From contig DASVWI010000018.1 of the NCBI GenBank assembly GCA_036389675.1, forward strand, positions 65,246 through 129,245: 64,000 nt of DNA. The letters are read 5' to 3'. The stretch comes from DASQYE01 sp036389675. Its GTDB lineage: Bacteria; Acidobacteriota; Blastocatellia; Pyrinomonadales; Pyrinomonadaceae. The notes beneath the pieces were generated by a model. The model was not told the DNA's origin. It searched no databases and saw only the letters and a list, made by a program, of their open reading frames with translations. The translations under genes and the position numbers were made by a program. Below, piece by piece: positions 26,899 to 36,328 of the stretch (position 1 is its first letter; the number at the start of each line of letters is the position of its first letter).

Positions 26899-27336
26899 TT
26901 AAGCGTAAAGCTCCGCCGCGAGTCCGCGCTCAGTTGCCGAGTTCGGCAGTTCCTTAGCGTTAGAGAGCCACGCTTCCGCCACCACAAAGCTTCCGGCAGT
27001 GCCGTCGCCGCCGGTGGCCACCAGTTTGAGGTAGCGCTTTCTGCCGTTTCCGAGCCTGATGTGGAACGAATAAGTCTTGTTGTCGTCGGATGCGCCCGGC
27101 AGTATGCCGTCGGTCGAGTAGTCGAGGCCGTCGATGTCGGTATAACCGGAGCCCGAAGTATCCGACTCCTGAATCTTGAGCGCCGTCAGGCCGATGTCGG
27201 TCGCGCCGACTCTCACGTGCACGTCGCACTCTTCGAAGCCGAGCGTGTCGATCTCCGTCGTAGTGATGGAGGCGTTGTCAACTATGGCAGCCGGCTCGAT
27301 CACCTGGACGCGCTTGATTGCCTGTGTTCCGTTCAT
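26899..27336 (-). CDS. Capsid-associated protein, unknown family
   Basis: This 145-residue acidic beta-rich protein (MNGTQAIKRVQVIEPAAIVD...) has repeated Thr/Asp/Gly turns and LGNGRKRYLKLVAT. The start at 27336 has GAGGATA upstream; a TTG nine codons earlier has none. It lies directly after the major capsid gene, the usual place for a decoration or cement protein. That role is positional inference. Confidence 0.6.
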   Translation of the reverse strand: MNGTQAIKRVQVIEPAAIVDNASITTTEIDTLGFEECDVHVRVGATDIGLTALKIQESDTSGSGYTDIDGLDYSTDGILPGASDDNKTYSFHIRLGNGRKRYLKLVATGGDGTAGSFVVAEAWLSNAKELPNSATERGLAAELYA

Positions 27337-27436
27337 GATTTCTATCCTCGTCTGAATCGTCAAAAACTTTTGTGGAAAAGGGGCGGGCCCGGCCCCTCTC
27401 GATCACTTGCCTGCCCGCCGTCCCCTCCGCTGAAAA

Positions 27437-29377
27437 TTAGCTCGCCGCAGTGATCAGCCCGACCACGGGGCCCGCCTCACGATCGTCAGCGCTCGCCGCC
27501 GCGTTGCCGACCGAGTGGACGTTGATGTCTACGCGCTCCGTGCCCTTGATCTCGATCTCGTCAGAGCGGAAACGCGAGTGCTCCGAGAGCGCGATCGTCG
27601 TGTCGCGGCGTGAGCCCAGGCTCGCGGCCTTGGCCAGATCGCCCAGCAGGGCGCAGACCTGGCTGTTGGCTGCCGACTTCGGCATCGCCTGCGAAAACTC
27701 GACGTCGTAGCCCATGAACCTTTTGGTGCGCGAGCTCTCGATCTCAGCCGCCGTGACACCGCCCGAGGCGAGCATCACTTTGACCATCACGTTGTAGTAG
27801 AAGGAGCGGTGCACGAACCACTTCGCCATCGGAGTGTCGGCGTACTCGGGAAGCAACCCGACGACCGCTTCGAAGTCTTCAAGAAGGAGTTCCGAGTAGG
27901 CGTTGCCTGCGCCGACGTGCAGCCCGGCGATATTACCGATGGTGCCAGAGAGTCCTTTGAGCTTCGAGCGCACGCCGACGATCCCGCCATAGGCGGAAGT
28001 GCCGTCGCCGTTGAAGCCGCACTGGTCTTCTTTCTGTGCGAAGGCATAGCCGATCTCTCCGGCCAGGTCGTCGCCCATGTTGATCGCGGCGTCCTCAGTG
28101 ATCTCGCTCGACATGCGCGCCAGTACCATCAGCTTCTTCGCACGCAGTCCGACGCGATCCCAGCCCTTCTCCGACTCCGTACCCTCATCGCCTTCGTCGA
28201 CGAAGTAAGCGGTCAGGCCGCCGGTGCGGCGCGGGTCGGAGCGAACATCGCCAGCCATCGGGACGATCTTCGCGTTGCGGCGGAAAACACCGTAAGTCTC
28301 CCTGAGATCGATGAGGTCGTTGCCGAACTCTTCGGGAACCAGGAAGCCGCCCTTCTCGTTGACGCTTTCGACCTGCCCGCGTACGAGCGTGATGCCGTGT
28401 GCGCGGCAGTACTCGGCGGATCGGGACATGCCCAGAGGGCCTCCCAGAAACCACTGGGCGAAGCGGTAGGCCCGCTCCTCAGCGCCCTCGCCTTTGAAAT
28501 TGCGAAGCGTGCCGTAGCGCGTGATCACGCGTGCTGGCTGACTGCCGCCGTTGCGCGTAGCAACCACAGCCGGATCCTCTTTGGGCGTCGTCGTCTGAGC
28601 TTGTTTGCGCTTGGCGGCGATGGCCGTTCTGAGCGCCGTTAAGTCCTTGCCTTCGGCTGCCAGGTCGCGAGCCAGATCTTCTTCACCGAAGATCGTGCCG
28701 TAGTCGATCAGTTCCTGCGCGCGCTCGATCGCCGTCGGCTCGCTTATGTTCGAATTCTCTTTGGGCTCCATTGCTGTCCTCACTTCGATAGGTGTGTTAT
28801 TGGTGGCGCGCTCGACGGCGCTTGAAATTTGCTGCGGTTGTTCTTCTTCGCTCGTCTCATCCAGCGCGCGGCCAACGCCAACGGAGATGTCTGCGGCAAT
28901 CGGCTCAAGCGAGCCTTCGAAGGGCTCCCACTTCGTCGCTCGATAGATGTCCTCGCCGTCTTTCGACTCTTCGAGCACCATTTCGTGAACGATGAAGCCG
29001 AGCGATGTCGTCGTGCGGATGCCGTCCACGACGTCCTGAAAAATCTCGGAGCCGAATGTGCTGCGGGAAAAACGAGACGTGCCGCGCAGTTTCCCGTCAG
29101 CCACCTTTGGCTGCTCGATGACCCCGGCCTGCATCCTGCGATCGTGGCAGACGAGCAGGGGCGCGCCGGCTTTGAACCGGTCGAGCACCACTGCCTTACT
29201 GGACATGTCGAGGATGAGTTTGCCGAACCAGTGCTCGATCGGAAGGTCCGAAGCGAAGGACATCTCGGCGGTGCGCTTCTCCTCGTCAATCGTCATCTCT
29301 GCGCGATTGAGTGAGAGCGTTGTGCGCTGGCGCGTGCCGATAATGCTCTGCGGATCTTTGTTCGCTTTGTCTGTCAT
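27437..29377 (-). CDS. HK97-type prohead protease fused to major capsid protein
   Basis: This 646-residue polypeptide joins two capsid genes. Residues 1-170 are the U35-type prohead protease with catalytic His78 (LLVCHDRRMQAGVIE) and Ser125 (GIRTTTSLGFIVHEM). A scaffold-like linker rich in Glu and Gln follows (DETSEEEQPQQISSAVERAT; about 165-245). The HK97-fold capsid domain covers about 300-646 (ETYGVFRRNAKIVPMAGD, LMVLARMSSEITEDA, FNGDGTSAYGGIVG). The protease presumably cuts itself and the linker away during maturation. The ATG at 29377 follows GGAAG; upstream codons overlap the portal gene and are unlikely. Confidence 0.9.
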   Translation of the reverse strand: MTDKANKDPQSIIGTRQRTTLSLNRAEMTIDEEKRTAEMSFASDLPIEHWFGKLILDMSSKAVVLDRFKAGAPLLVCHDRRMQAGVIEQPKVADGKLRGTSRFSRSTFGSEIFQDVVDGIRTTTSLGFIVHEMVLEESKDGEDIYRATKWEPFEGSLEPIAADISVGVGRALDETSEEEQPQQISSAVERATNNTPIEVRTAMEPKENSNISEPTAIERAQELIDYGTIFGEEDLARDLAAEGKDLTALRTAIAAKRKQAQTTTPKEDPAVVATRNGGSQPARVITRYGTLRNFKGEGAEERAYRFAQWFLGGPLGMSRSAEYCRAHGITLVRGQVESVNEKGGFLVPEEFGNDLIDLRETYGVFRRNAKIVPMAGDVRSDPRRTGGLTAYFVDEGDEGTESEKGWDRVGLRAKKLMVLARMSSEITEDAAINMGDDLAGEIGYAFAQKEDQCGFNGDGTSAYGGIVGVRSKLKGLSGTIGNIAGLHVGAGNAYSELLLEDFEAVVGLLPEYADTPMAKWFVHRSFYYNVMVKVMLASGGVTAAEIESSRTKRFMGYDVEFSQAMPKSAANSQVCALLGDLAKAASLGSRRDTTIALSEHSRFRSDEIEIKGTERVDINVHSVGNAAASADDREAGPVVGLITAAS

Positions 29378-29465
29378 ATTCGCTTCCGGCTTTGAAAGAG
29401 CGATCTCTTTCGTGCCGGAGATGAATATGGCAGAGCGCGAAAAGGTTTTTCCGAATAAGAGGATT

Positions 29466-31037
29466 TCAGGAGTTCTGCTCGTCTTCAGGATCGAGCGCTG
29501 AGGGTGCTGCCGGGGTCTTCTCATGCCGCAGCTTGACGCCGTATTTGTCGGCCAGATCCTGCTCTTCTTTCATCAGGATGAGCTTCTCCTCGAAATCTTC
29601 ACCCTGCTCGGCGAGAATGTCGGTGTGAGTGGCCAGAGCGTTGTCGAGCGCCCCGACATTGGCTTCCATATCCTTCTTCGGATCCACCCACGCCCATCCC
29701 CTCGGCCTCCAGACCGGCTCCGAGACTCTCTGCAGGTCGCGGGGCCGCAGGTTAAGGACTCCCGTGAGCATGGACGATTTAAGCCAGGCGATATAGACGC
29801 GGCGGCAGAAGTGTTCGATGACGAATGCCTGCAAAGAACGCCAGATGTCTCGCTCTTCAAGAAGTCCTGCTCTGATCGAGGAAAAGTTGACACCCTCCAG
29901 ATCATTCGCCAGCGAGCAGTAGCTCACGTCGAGCCCTGTGGACACGCCGCGCAGCATGGCCTTGACGAAGCCCGTCACGTTCGCGTTCGGATGTTGCGGA
30001 TCGAACGCCTCGAACGTATAACCGGGCGCCAGCTCCTGAAATGTACCGGGCGAGACGCCATCAATCATTGGGTGATCGCCGTCCGTGGCTTCTCCGGGAA
30101 CTCCCGTCAACGGGTCTGCTGCCGGTGGAATGAAGAAGCCCATCTTGCTCGCGCCGATTCTGGCGGCGATCAGTTCGGCCTCTTCGTAAGCTCCGAGGAT
30201 GTGGAGCCTCATCATGGCCGTATGTGCCCACGGCACGCCGCGCGTCTGCGTATCGTCTCCGCTGTTCTCGTCATCCATCAGAAAACAATGAATCATCTCT
30301 TCGGCGGGGACGCGCGTGCGCCTGCGCATCGAAGGCCTAGACCTGAGCGCATACTCATCGACGGGCGGAGTTAGCCAGTACGCCACCGGCTTATCGTCGT
30401 CGTTGATTTCGACGGACATAATGACGCGGTTGCCGCCGGGCAGCGTTTCGTTGTAATGCTCGTCGAGCCAGTTGACGTCAATAAATTTGAGTGAAAAACC
30501 AAAAGGATTGTCGGCACTGATCATGCGCACCAGCGCCTCGCCGTCGCGCGCTAGTGTCGAGACGAATTTGCGCAGGGCATCTCTCCACGAGAGCTTGCCG
30601 TTGACGGACGCGTTTTCGGCGTGCGACCACGTGGCCCAGGCTTCCTCGATCTGCCGGTTAAGAAGGCTATCCATCTCACCCCGCGTATTTTTGGCTCTCA
30701 CCTGCAGCTTGATGCCAGAGGGCCCGACGACGTTGGTGCGTACCATCGAGAGGAATTTCTTGATGTGATCGTTGTTCCGCGCCAGATCGCGCACGCGTGC
30801 TCGCATGATGCGAAGGCTGCGATAGATCTCCCAGCGCGAAGATCGCGGAATAGTTGTCCAGTCATTGGTCAGGCGGTCGACCCGCGCGGCTTGGTAAGTG
30901 CGTTGCATAGACTGAGCCTTGCGGCGCGCGAGCGCGGCCTGCTGTGTGAGAGCGGCCTGCTCCGCTTCGCGTTCGTGCCGGCGTCTCTCTGCAACCACTT
31001 GCGACATCGGGGGCAAGTTGAGCCCAAGCTTGATCAT
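29466..31037 (-). CDS. Phage portal protein, lambda gpB family
   Basis: This 523-residue protein forms the dodecameric DNA entry channel. A coiled-coil-like N-terminus rich in Ala/Gln/Arg precedes the lambda-portal core: RARVRDLARNNDHIKKFLSM, NVVGPSGIKLQ, LARDGEALVRM, MIHCFLMDDENSGDDTQTRG and AARIGASKMGFF. It pairs with a GpA-type terminase, as in lambda. Its ATG overlaps the stop of the upstream gene by 4 bp. Confidence 0.93.
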   Translation of the reverse strand: MIKLGLNLPPMSQVVAERRRHEREAEQAALTQQAALARRKAQSMQRTYQAARVDRLTNDWTTIPRSSRWEIYRSLRIMRARVRDLARNNDHIKKFLSMVRTNVVGPSGIKLQVRAKNTRGEMDSLLNRQIEEAWATWSHAENASVNGKLSWRDALRKFVSTLARDGEALVRMISADNPFGFSLKFIDVNWLDEHYNETLPGGNRVIMSVEINDDDKPVAYWLTPPVDEYALRSRPSMRRRTRVPAEEMIHCFLMDDENSGDDTQTRGVPWAHTAMMRLHILGAYEEAELIAARIGASKMGFFIPPAADPLTGVPGEATDGDHPMIDGVSPGTFQELAPGYTFEAFDPQHPNANVTGFVKAMLRGVSTGLDVSYCSLANDLEGVNFSSIRAGLLEERDIWRSLQAFVIEHFCRRVYIAWLKSSMLTGVLNLRPRDLQRVSEPVWRPRGWAWVDPKKDMEANVGALDNALATHTDILAEQGEDFEEKLILMKEEQDLADKYGVKLRHEKTPAAPSALDPEDEQNS

Positions 31038-31432
31038 GACGTGAATTCACCGTTTCTCAGAAATCCGTGGTAGTCGCCGGAAGCAATCGAACCAGCGCCG
31101 GCGGCGCAGGTCTGCCCTTGCTTATCGACTGTAATATTCGGCAGTGAACCATGTCTCACCCAGCACTTGTGCCCGCCGCGCAGGTAATCTTCCCGGTCAG
31201 TGCAGTTCGAACACGGGCCATCAATCATCCAATCATTTCCGTTGGGCAGCTTGACGACAAGACAATGGCCGTCTGGCCCACGAAAAGGATCATGCTCAAG
31301 GCCGAGCATCCAGTCTGCATACCACATCGCGCCGGGCGGCACCTGGGCCATCGAAATGTATTCTTCACCGGTCTCCAGATTCCTCCAGACGCCGTCTTCA
31401 TCTACTTCGACCATGAAACATTTGACATTCAC
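31034..31432 (-). CDS. Cys-rich phage protein of unknown function
   Basis: This 132-residue protein (MNVKCFMVEVDEDGVW...) has a possible metal site CSNCTDREDYLRGGHKCW and a Gly/Ala-rich C-terminus. It is coupled by 4-bp overlaps to both the upstream gpW-like gene and the downstream portal, so it belongs to the head-assembly operon. No family was recognised. Confidence 0.6.
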   Translation of the reverse strand: MNVKCFMVEVDEDGVWRNLETGEEYISMAQVPPGAMWYADWMLGLEHDPFRGPDGHCLVVKLPNGNDWMIDGPCSNCTDREDYLRGGHKCWVRHGSLPNITVDKQGQTCAAGAGSIASGDYHGFLRNGEFTS

Positions 31433-32013
31433 GATCTATCGAACCTCACTAAAATATTCTTCATATAGGGAGCGCCCGCTTTGAGCTTCGCCGCCCGCAG
31501 CTCTCCTGCGTAGAGTTGTGCGTAGGTCGCTCTTAAAGTGAGTAGTTCGGAGATGGGAATGCGCTTGAGCTGGCGCGCGCCTGTGCCGGACTGGATCATG
31601 TACTCCTGTTGGTCGAGCGTCGCCTTGCCGAGCATCATCGCGTCGATGGCATCAAGGATCTTCTTGACGGTCGAGCGCGCGTCCACGGTCGTCGCCACTG
31701 CTACGCCCACGAAGCCCTGCTTCACCAGTACCGCGCCCTGATCCACCAAGTGCTTTTCACTGTCCTTCGCCACCCACGCCTGCCAATAGTAAGCGCCCGC
31801 GCTCATCTCGGCGGTGACACTCGCCGCGACCGTCACTTCATGAGTATCTCCAGAGGCTGTGGCCGCGACGTCGAAGCCCTTACCGGCTCCGCGCACATAG
31901 TAGGAAAGCGTCCACTCGGATGCCGGGAAATCCGTCAGCACCTTGGTCCATTCGAGCGTCTCGCCGATGATTATCTCTTGTGGTTCGTAATCAGGAATAT
32001 TCTCGTGCGACAT
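31429..32013 (-). CDS. gpW-like head protein with N-terminal beta domain (tentative)
   Basis: This 194-residue protein has a beta-sandwich-like N-terminal half (ASEWTLSYYVRGAGKGFDV, AGAYYWQAWVAKDSEKHLVD). Its helical C-terminal half (STVKKILDAIDAMMLGKATL...RIPISELLTLRATYAQL) resembles gpW head-completion proteins. In lambda gpW sits between terminase and portal, and this gene is in the same place. The fusion with a beta domain is unusual; the call rests on pattern and position. Confidence 0.5.
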   Translation of the reverse strand: MSHENIPDYEPQEIIIGETLEWTKVLTDFPASEWTLSYYVRGAGKGFDVAATASGDTHEVTVAASVTAEMSAGAYYWQAWVAKDSEKHLVDQGAVLVKQGFVGVAVATTVDARSTVKKILDAIDAMMLGKATLDQQEYMIQSGTGARQLKRIPISELLTLRATYAQLYAGELRAAKLKAGAPYMKNILVRFDRS

Positions 32014-32124
32014 CGATCATCTCCGGGGCACACATATCTGAGCGCCGGGAGTAACTATCGCACTTCGAAACACGGTTTTTCTGAATTGAGAGAATATGAG
32101 GGATGCGAGATGGCTAATATTGGA

Positions 32125-34086
32125 TCAATACTTCTTCCAGTTGGTCGCGAAATTGCCCGGGCGGCGCTGCACAAATTGCCTGCGCGGAGCCTCCGCCGGC
32201 GAAGCAATGGGCTGAGGCGTTTCCTCGGTCTTCGGCTCGGCCTGGGCCTGCTCCTGCGCCTGGATCTGCGCCTGAAGGCGTGCGGCGAGGACTTCAATAT
32301 TCGGATTCAGGATGGCGCGGGCCGCCATCGCGTAGACTCGCACGTCCAGGGCCTCGTTACGCAACCCCGCTTTGACCTTCTGCCAGACTCTGACATTGCC
32401 ATGCATCACAGGGCGCTCCGAGCGGAGCTGCTTGAAGTAATTCTCACCATAATAGACGCGCTCGTCGTCTCCGGTGCGCTCCGTCGGGAAATGGCAATAT
32501 CCGGGGCCGGGCTCGGGCACCATCAGATGATTGGCGAGGGCATCCTTGGCCGTCTCCGTGCCGATCGTGTAGAGCCGAACGGGAGGATACCCCTGGATCG
32601 TCGGTTTCAAGGGCGCCAGAGGCTTGCCAGGCGTGTTGGCGCCCTTAATGGCGAAGAAGCGGCGCCCGGCATGCTTGCGGCAGAACTTGTAGACCATCTG
32701 CGTGTGATGGCCGCCCGTATCGACCGCCACCGCGTCGATTCCTTTCTGCCCGCCCCACTCGCACTCGAATTTCTGAAGAAGATATGTCTCCAGTTGCTGC
32801 CAGACCTGGGCCTGCGCAGGATCGCCTTCAATGATGCGATAATCTAATGACCAGGACTCCTCATCCAGACCCCAGCCGACGATTTCCACTTCGAGGCGGT
32901 TGCCCTGTACGTCTACGCCAGCGGTTAGAACGATAACCCCGAATGGAATATGGAGCTCATAAGCTTCGCGGCGATCCACAAGATCTTCGACGCTCGCCTG
33001 CTCCGTCCGATCTTCCCAGCCTTCAGCGAGCGACGTATTGACGAAGACTTTCAAATCGTCCTGATTCTTTTTCGCTTCCCGAAAGTTCTGCGCCATCTCT
33101 CCCCAGGTGACAAAGGGGCTGAAGAGCTCGTTGATATAAAACCCCGCACGCCCCTGGCATGGCTTCTCTGCGCGCCAGGCGCCCCGCGCGAGCATCTCCT
33201 GCTTGTGCTCGTGCTCGATGACGCAGCCTTTGATGCAAACATAGTAAGCGTCAAGAATTGAGCCTTCGTCATCCCAGCGGATGTTGAAGTCTCCCTCCGC
33301 ATTCTTCCAAGTGAGAGTCTGATACTCTCCGCAGTGCGGGCAGGGCACGAAATATTTGCGCTTGTCGGAGTTCTCATACTCCAGCTCGATCGGCGAATAA
33401 CGCGGAGTGTCGGGAGGGCTGCCTTTCGGTGGCTCCAGCCGGTCGCGTGGAGTCGAGACCTTGATGATCACTTTGCGTGACCGGAAAGTAACGGTGCGTT
33501 TTTCGGCCAGGCGCGCCGGGTCTCCCTCTTTGGTCGGCTGGAATGCGTCGCGCTCGTCCATCAACACCACACGGCGCGGTCTCGACGATAGTGTGGCAGG
33601 AGATGTGGCCCAGGCGATGGCGAGATGGCCGCCCGGGAAAGATTTACCCTCGATAGTGTTATTGGAATCCCGCATCTTGCCGTTTCCGACGAGCGCACGC
33701 AGTACGGGCGTGTCGCGGATCGTGGGTGTCAGGGACTCTTTTGACCATGCCTCGGCCTTGCCCTCGTTCTCGGCCACGAAGAGGATCGGGCAGGGCTCGA
33801 TGTGAATGAAATAGCCAAGGACGTTGTTGATGAATTCGGAGCCGCCCACCTGTGACGATTTGACGAAGATGATCTCGGTGATGCCGGGCTTGCCAACTGC
33901 GTTCATCAACTCCACCAGGTAGGGCACGACCTCGTTGCGCCAGCGGCCCGACTGGTCGGCCCGTTCGCGCGGAAGGTGCCTGTAATTCTCGGCCCATGCG
34001 CTCACCGACAGCGTGGCCAGCGGGATGGCCGTCTGCTTCGCTCGCCGGGAGATCGCGCCGACTCTGTCAGAGTTCTCGCCATTCAT
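32125..34086 (-). CDS. Terminase large subunit, GpA family
   Basis: This 653-residue DNA-packaging motor carries an ATPase and nuclease. The Walker A-like site is VKSSQVGGSEF (about residue 75), and Walker B is RRVVLMDERDAF. The zinc-ribbon-like segment FVPCPHCGEYQTL and C-terminal nuclease region with AVDTGGHHTQMVY and WGGQKGIDAV follow the lambda GpA/phage terminase GpA family. GpA enzymes act at cos sites, which suggests cohesive-end packaging. It overlaps the small subunit by 20 bp. Confidence 0.93.
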   Translation of the reverse strand: MNGENSDRVGAISRRAKQTAIPLATLSVSAWAENYRHLPRERADQSGRWRNEVVPYLVELMNAVGKPGITEIIFVKSSQVGGSEFINNVLGYFIHIEPCPILFVAENEGKAEAWSKESLTPTIRDTPVLRALVGNGKMRDSNNTIEGKSFPGGHLAIAWATSPATLSSRPRRVVLMDERDAFQPTKEGDPARLAEKRTVTFRSRKVIIKVSTPRDRLEPPKGSPPDTPRYSPIELEYENSDKRKYFVPCPHCGEYQTLTWKNAEGDFNIRWDDEGSILDAYYVCIKGCVIEHEHKQEMLARGAWRAEKPCQGRAGFYINELFSPFVTWGEMAQNFREAKKNQDDLKVFVNTSLAEGWEDRTEQASVEDLVDRREAYELHIPFGVIVLTAGVDVQGNRLEVEIVGWGLDEESWSLDYRIIEGDPAQAQVWQQLETYLLQKFECEWGGQKGIDAVAVDTGGHHTQMVYKFCRKHAGRRFFAIKGANTPGKPLAPLKPTIQGYPPVRLYTIGTETAKDALANHLMVPEPGPGYCHFPTERTGDDERVYYGENYFKQLRSERPVMHGNVRVWQKVKAGLRNEALDVRVYAMAARAILNPNIEVLAARLQAQIQAQEQAQAEPKTEETPQPIASPAEAPRRQFVQRRPGNFATNWKKY

Positions 34087-34519
34087 TGAGTATGCGTCCC
34101 AGATCGTGCTTCAGGATTTCCGAGATTTGCGCGGCGGACTCCGCTTTGTAGAGATTCGAGGCGGCATCACGCGGGAACTGCGCGAGCAATCTGTTGTTGA
34201 GCCACTGATATTCTTTAACGAACTGGCTCTCGACCTCATGGACAGAAACGTATTCACCGCGCTCGACCGCAAGCTCGTGTTCCTTCAATTTCGCCTCAGC
34301 CTGCGTCTTACGAAGCTTGGCCTCGTCCATTTCCTTATCAGCGCCGACAAGGAGAGCAGGAAGGGCGTGCTTGAGCGCGTAGAGCTTCTCTTTACGGGTC
34401 TCTTTGGTGATGGGTACCTCCGCCAGACGCTTGGTGACGGTGGCGCGGTCGAGCCCCGAAAGTCGAGCCAACGCAGAGAGGGAAAATGTCAGATCTTCTG
34501 GTTTAGCTTTTGTTTCCAT
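34067..34519 (-). CDS. Terminase small subunit, Nu1-like
   Basis: This 150-residue protein has an N-terminal winged-helix DNA-binding segment (LTFSLSALARLSGLDRATVT, then KRLAEVP) and a charged coiled coil (DEAKLRKTQAEAKLKEHELA). This layout is that of Nu1-type subunits, which recognise the packaging site and recruit the motor. It directly precedes and overlaps the GpA-like gene. Confidence 0.8.
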   Translation of the reverse strand: METKAKPEDLTFSLSALARLSGLDRATVTKRLAEVPITKETRKEKLYALKHALPALLVGADKEMDEAKLRKTQAEAKLKEHELAVERGEYVSVHEVESQFVKEYQWLNNRLLAQFPRDAASNLYKAESAAQISEILKHDLGRILNEWREL

Positions 34520-34521
34520 CT

Positions 34522-35103
34522 CTATTTTGCCGTTTCCAGCGCTTTCCTGAGATTTTCGAAGAAGATTTTGCCGAGCCGCTGCTCGACCGTCTTCATAGTG
34601 GGCTCGATGACTGTGGACTCACGCCTGATGCTCACTCTTTTCTCTAATCCGTAGAGCGGGACGAGCAATTTCCCGACTCTCTGGAAGAGCACAGGCCCAC
34701 GACGGGTCTTAATGACAAAGGCATTGACCAGATTCCGAGGCTTCAGGCTGCTGGGAATGATCTGGCGTGGGTTGGGACGCGCATTTCGGGTCGGGACGGC
34801 GATATTTTGAGAGTGATGAGGTATCTTGTCCTCACCGGTCTCGTGCGGACGGAGCCAGTAGGCATCCGTTTTGACTGCAGATTGAAGATTCTCCTTTGTC
34901 GCAGGCTCGATATGGACGCCATAACGGTTCGAGGGCAGATACCAGTTATTCCGGGTGATGAAATGCTCTTGAATGGCCTCTATCGAGGCGGATTGAGCCT
35001 CTTTCGCCACGTCCGTGAGGGTCTTAGCAGTAGCGAACCGGATTTGTTTGTCGAGCGACAATAGTTTTTCGACATCACTAGAGACTTCGGTCGTGATTTC
35101 CAT
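34522..35103 (-). CDS. Phage protein resembling minor tail protein Z
   Basis: This 193-residue basic protein (MEITTEVSSDVEKLLSLDKQ) includes IRFATAKTLTDVAKEAQSAS, a WLRPHETGED segment and IKTRRGPVLFQRVGKLLVPL. The N-terminal helical pattern and R-R-G-P-V-L core fit prophage minor tail protein Z / tail completion proteins. Finding it upstream of terminase instead of beside the tail genes is odd. It is 2 bp from the terminase small subunit gene. Confidence 0.5.
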   Translation of the reverse strand: MEITTEVSSDVEKLLSLDKQIRFATAKTLTDVAKEAQSASIEAIQEHFITRNNWYLPSNRYGVHIEPATKENLQSAVKTDAYWLRPHETGEDKIPHHSQNIAVPTRNARPNPRQIIPSSLKPRNLVNAFVIKTRRGPVLFQRVGKLLVPLYGLEKRVSIRRESTVIEPTMKTVEQRLGKIFFENLRKALETAK

Positions 35104-35116
35104 AATTTACAACTGA

Positions 35117-36298
35117 TCATCGCAACTCATTACAGCTATAAATGGTCGTCGCCTGCGCGCCGTTCCACAAGTTGGGCTTCCCATACAATTTCAAGCTCAC
35201 TTCTGAGGGGTTTTCAGCATAAGCACAAATATGTTTTGTGATATTGAAGAGAATTCTTCGCTCGGGGTACACGGGGACATTCAGCTCAGTGAGCGACCAG
35301 TTATTAGGACTGATCACAGGCTTTCCCGTCGACGGGCTTATCTGGACATGGGACTGAATCGCAGGAGGTAGATGCTCTCTCACTGATTCGCTGAAGTAGA
35401 TCGCTCCTCCCGCGACATTCCCGGAGTAAAGAGTTGACGATAGATATGAATCCCACAGACCGAAGAAGCTGAAGATTGGCATAATGGCGAAGAGAATGAC
35501 CGCCAATGCATGAAAGCCCAGGCGTTTTGGCAGCAAAATTTCTCGCATTGAAATGTTATTAGCCTGCCAGAATAAGATGAGCACAAAGCTTGCCATCGCG
35601 ATATTCCACGGCCAGATGACGCTATTACGCTTGACTGGAATGAACAATAGAAGAATGAACAGATGCTGCAGCAGGGCCAGCCAGACTGATAGCTTTCTGA
35701 ACCTGCGCGTGAGAAGACCGATGCCGATAGAGGCTTCAACGATCGCAGCTGAAATAATCAAAAACCTTGGAGTTATATCAACAACTCCGAAGACGAATTT
35801 TAAATACGGGTTGACGAGGGATGGAAAGAGCTTATTAATGAAAGTAAAATTGAGCTTCTGCACTCCGCTCCACACGTAGATGCTGGCCACGATCACACGA
35901 CATGCATTGAGCAGTGCCCTCTGCCCCACTTCATCAGAGCTATTCCACGAGTAAAAGCACATCGCGGCGAGCATAAAAACATACTGATAAACCCACGGTT
36001 GCCAGCGTGCTTGATCAGTCAGGCCCAGAAGCACAATCAGGAAAAGGAACGCGGCGATATAAATTCGGGGACGTGCTGCCAACGCGATAAGAATTAAGAG
36101 AGCGATCAGTGAAATGAATAGAATGTAATCGAACGGGAAAGGCGCAACCGGCAGCCAGTCCGCCACCGGGCTCAAAGGGAAACTCCGCGATGATACCCAC
36201 AGCTTAATAGACAGTAAAAATCCACTGATCAAAGCCAGTGGTAAGAGAATCTTGAGGAATAAGACTCTTCTGCTGCCATAGCTATCAGCTTCAATCAT
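35117..36298 (-). CDS. Multipass membrane protein carried by the prophage
   Basis: This 393-residue integral membrane protein has about nine hydrophobic segments (for example LPLALISGFLLSIKLWV, YILFISLIALLILIALAA and FILLLFIPVKR). Segments like VASIYVWSGVQKLNFTFINK recall DoxX/HTTM-type membrane proteins. The C-terminal about 90 residues are soluble. Such a gene is not part of virion assembly, so lysogenic conversion or envelope modification is likely. It is 13 bp upstream of the late operon start and could be co-transcribed. Confidence 0.65.
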   Translation of the reverse strand: MIEADSYGSRRVLFLKILLPLALISGFLLSIKLWVSSRSFPLSPVADWLPVAPFPFDYILFISLIALLILIALAARPRIYIAAFLFLIVLLGLTDQARWQPWVYQYVFMLAAMCFYSWNSSDEVGQRALLNACRVIVASIYVWSGVQKLNFTFINKLFPSLVNPYLKFVFGVVDITPRFLIISAAIVEASIGIGLLTRRFRKLSVWLALLQHLFILLLFIPVKRNSVIWPWNIAMASFVLILFWQANNISMREILLPKRLGFHALAVILFAIMPIFSFFGLWDSYLSSTLYSGNVAGGAIYFSESVREHLPPAIQSHVQISPSTGKPVISPNNWSLTELNVPVYPERRILFNITKHICAYAENPSEVSLKLYGKPNLWNGAQATTIYSCNELR

Positions 36299-36328
36299 AC
36301 GATGCGCCTCAAAATTCCTGCTTCTTAA

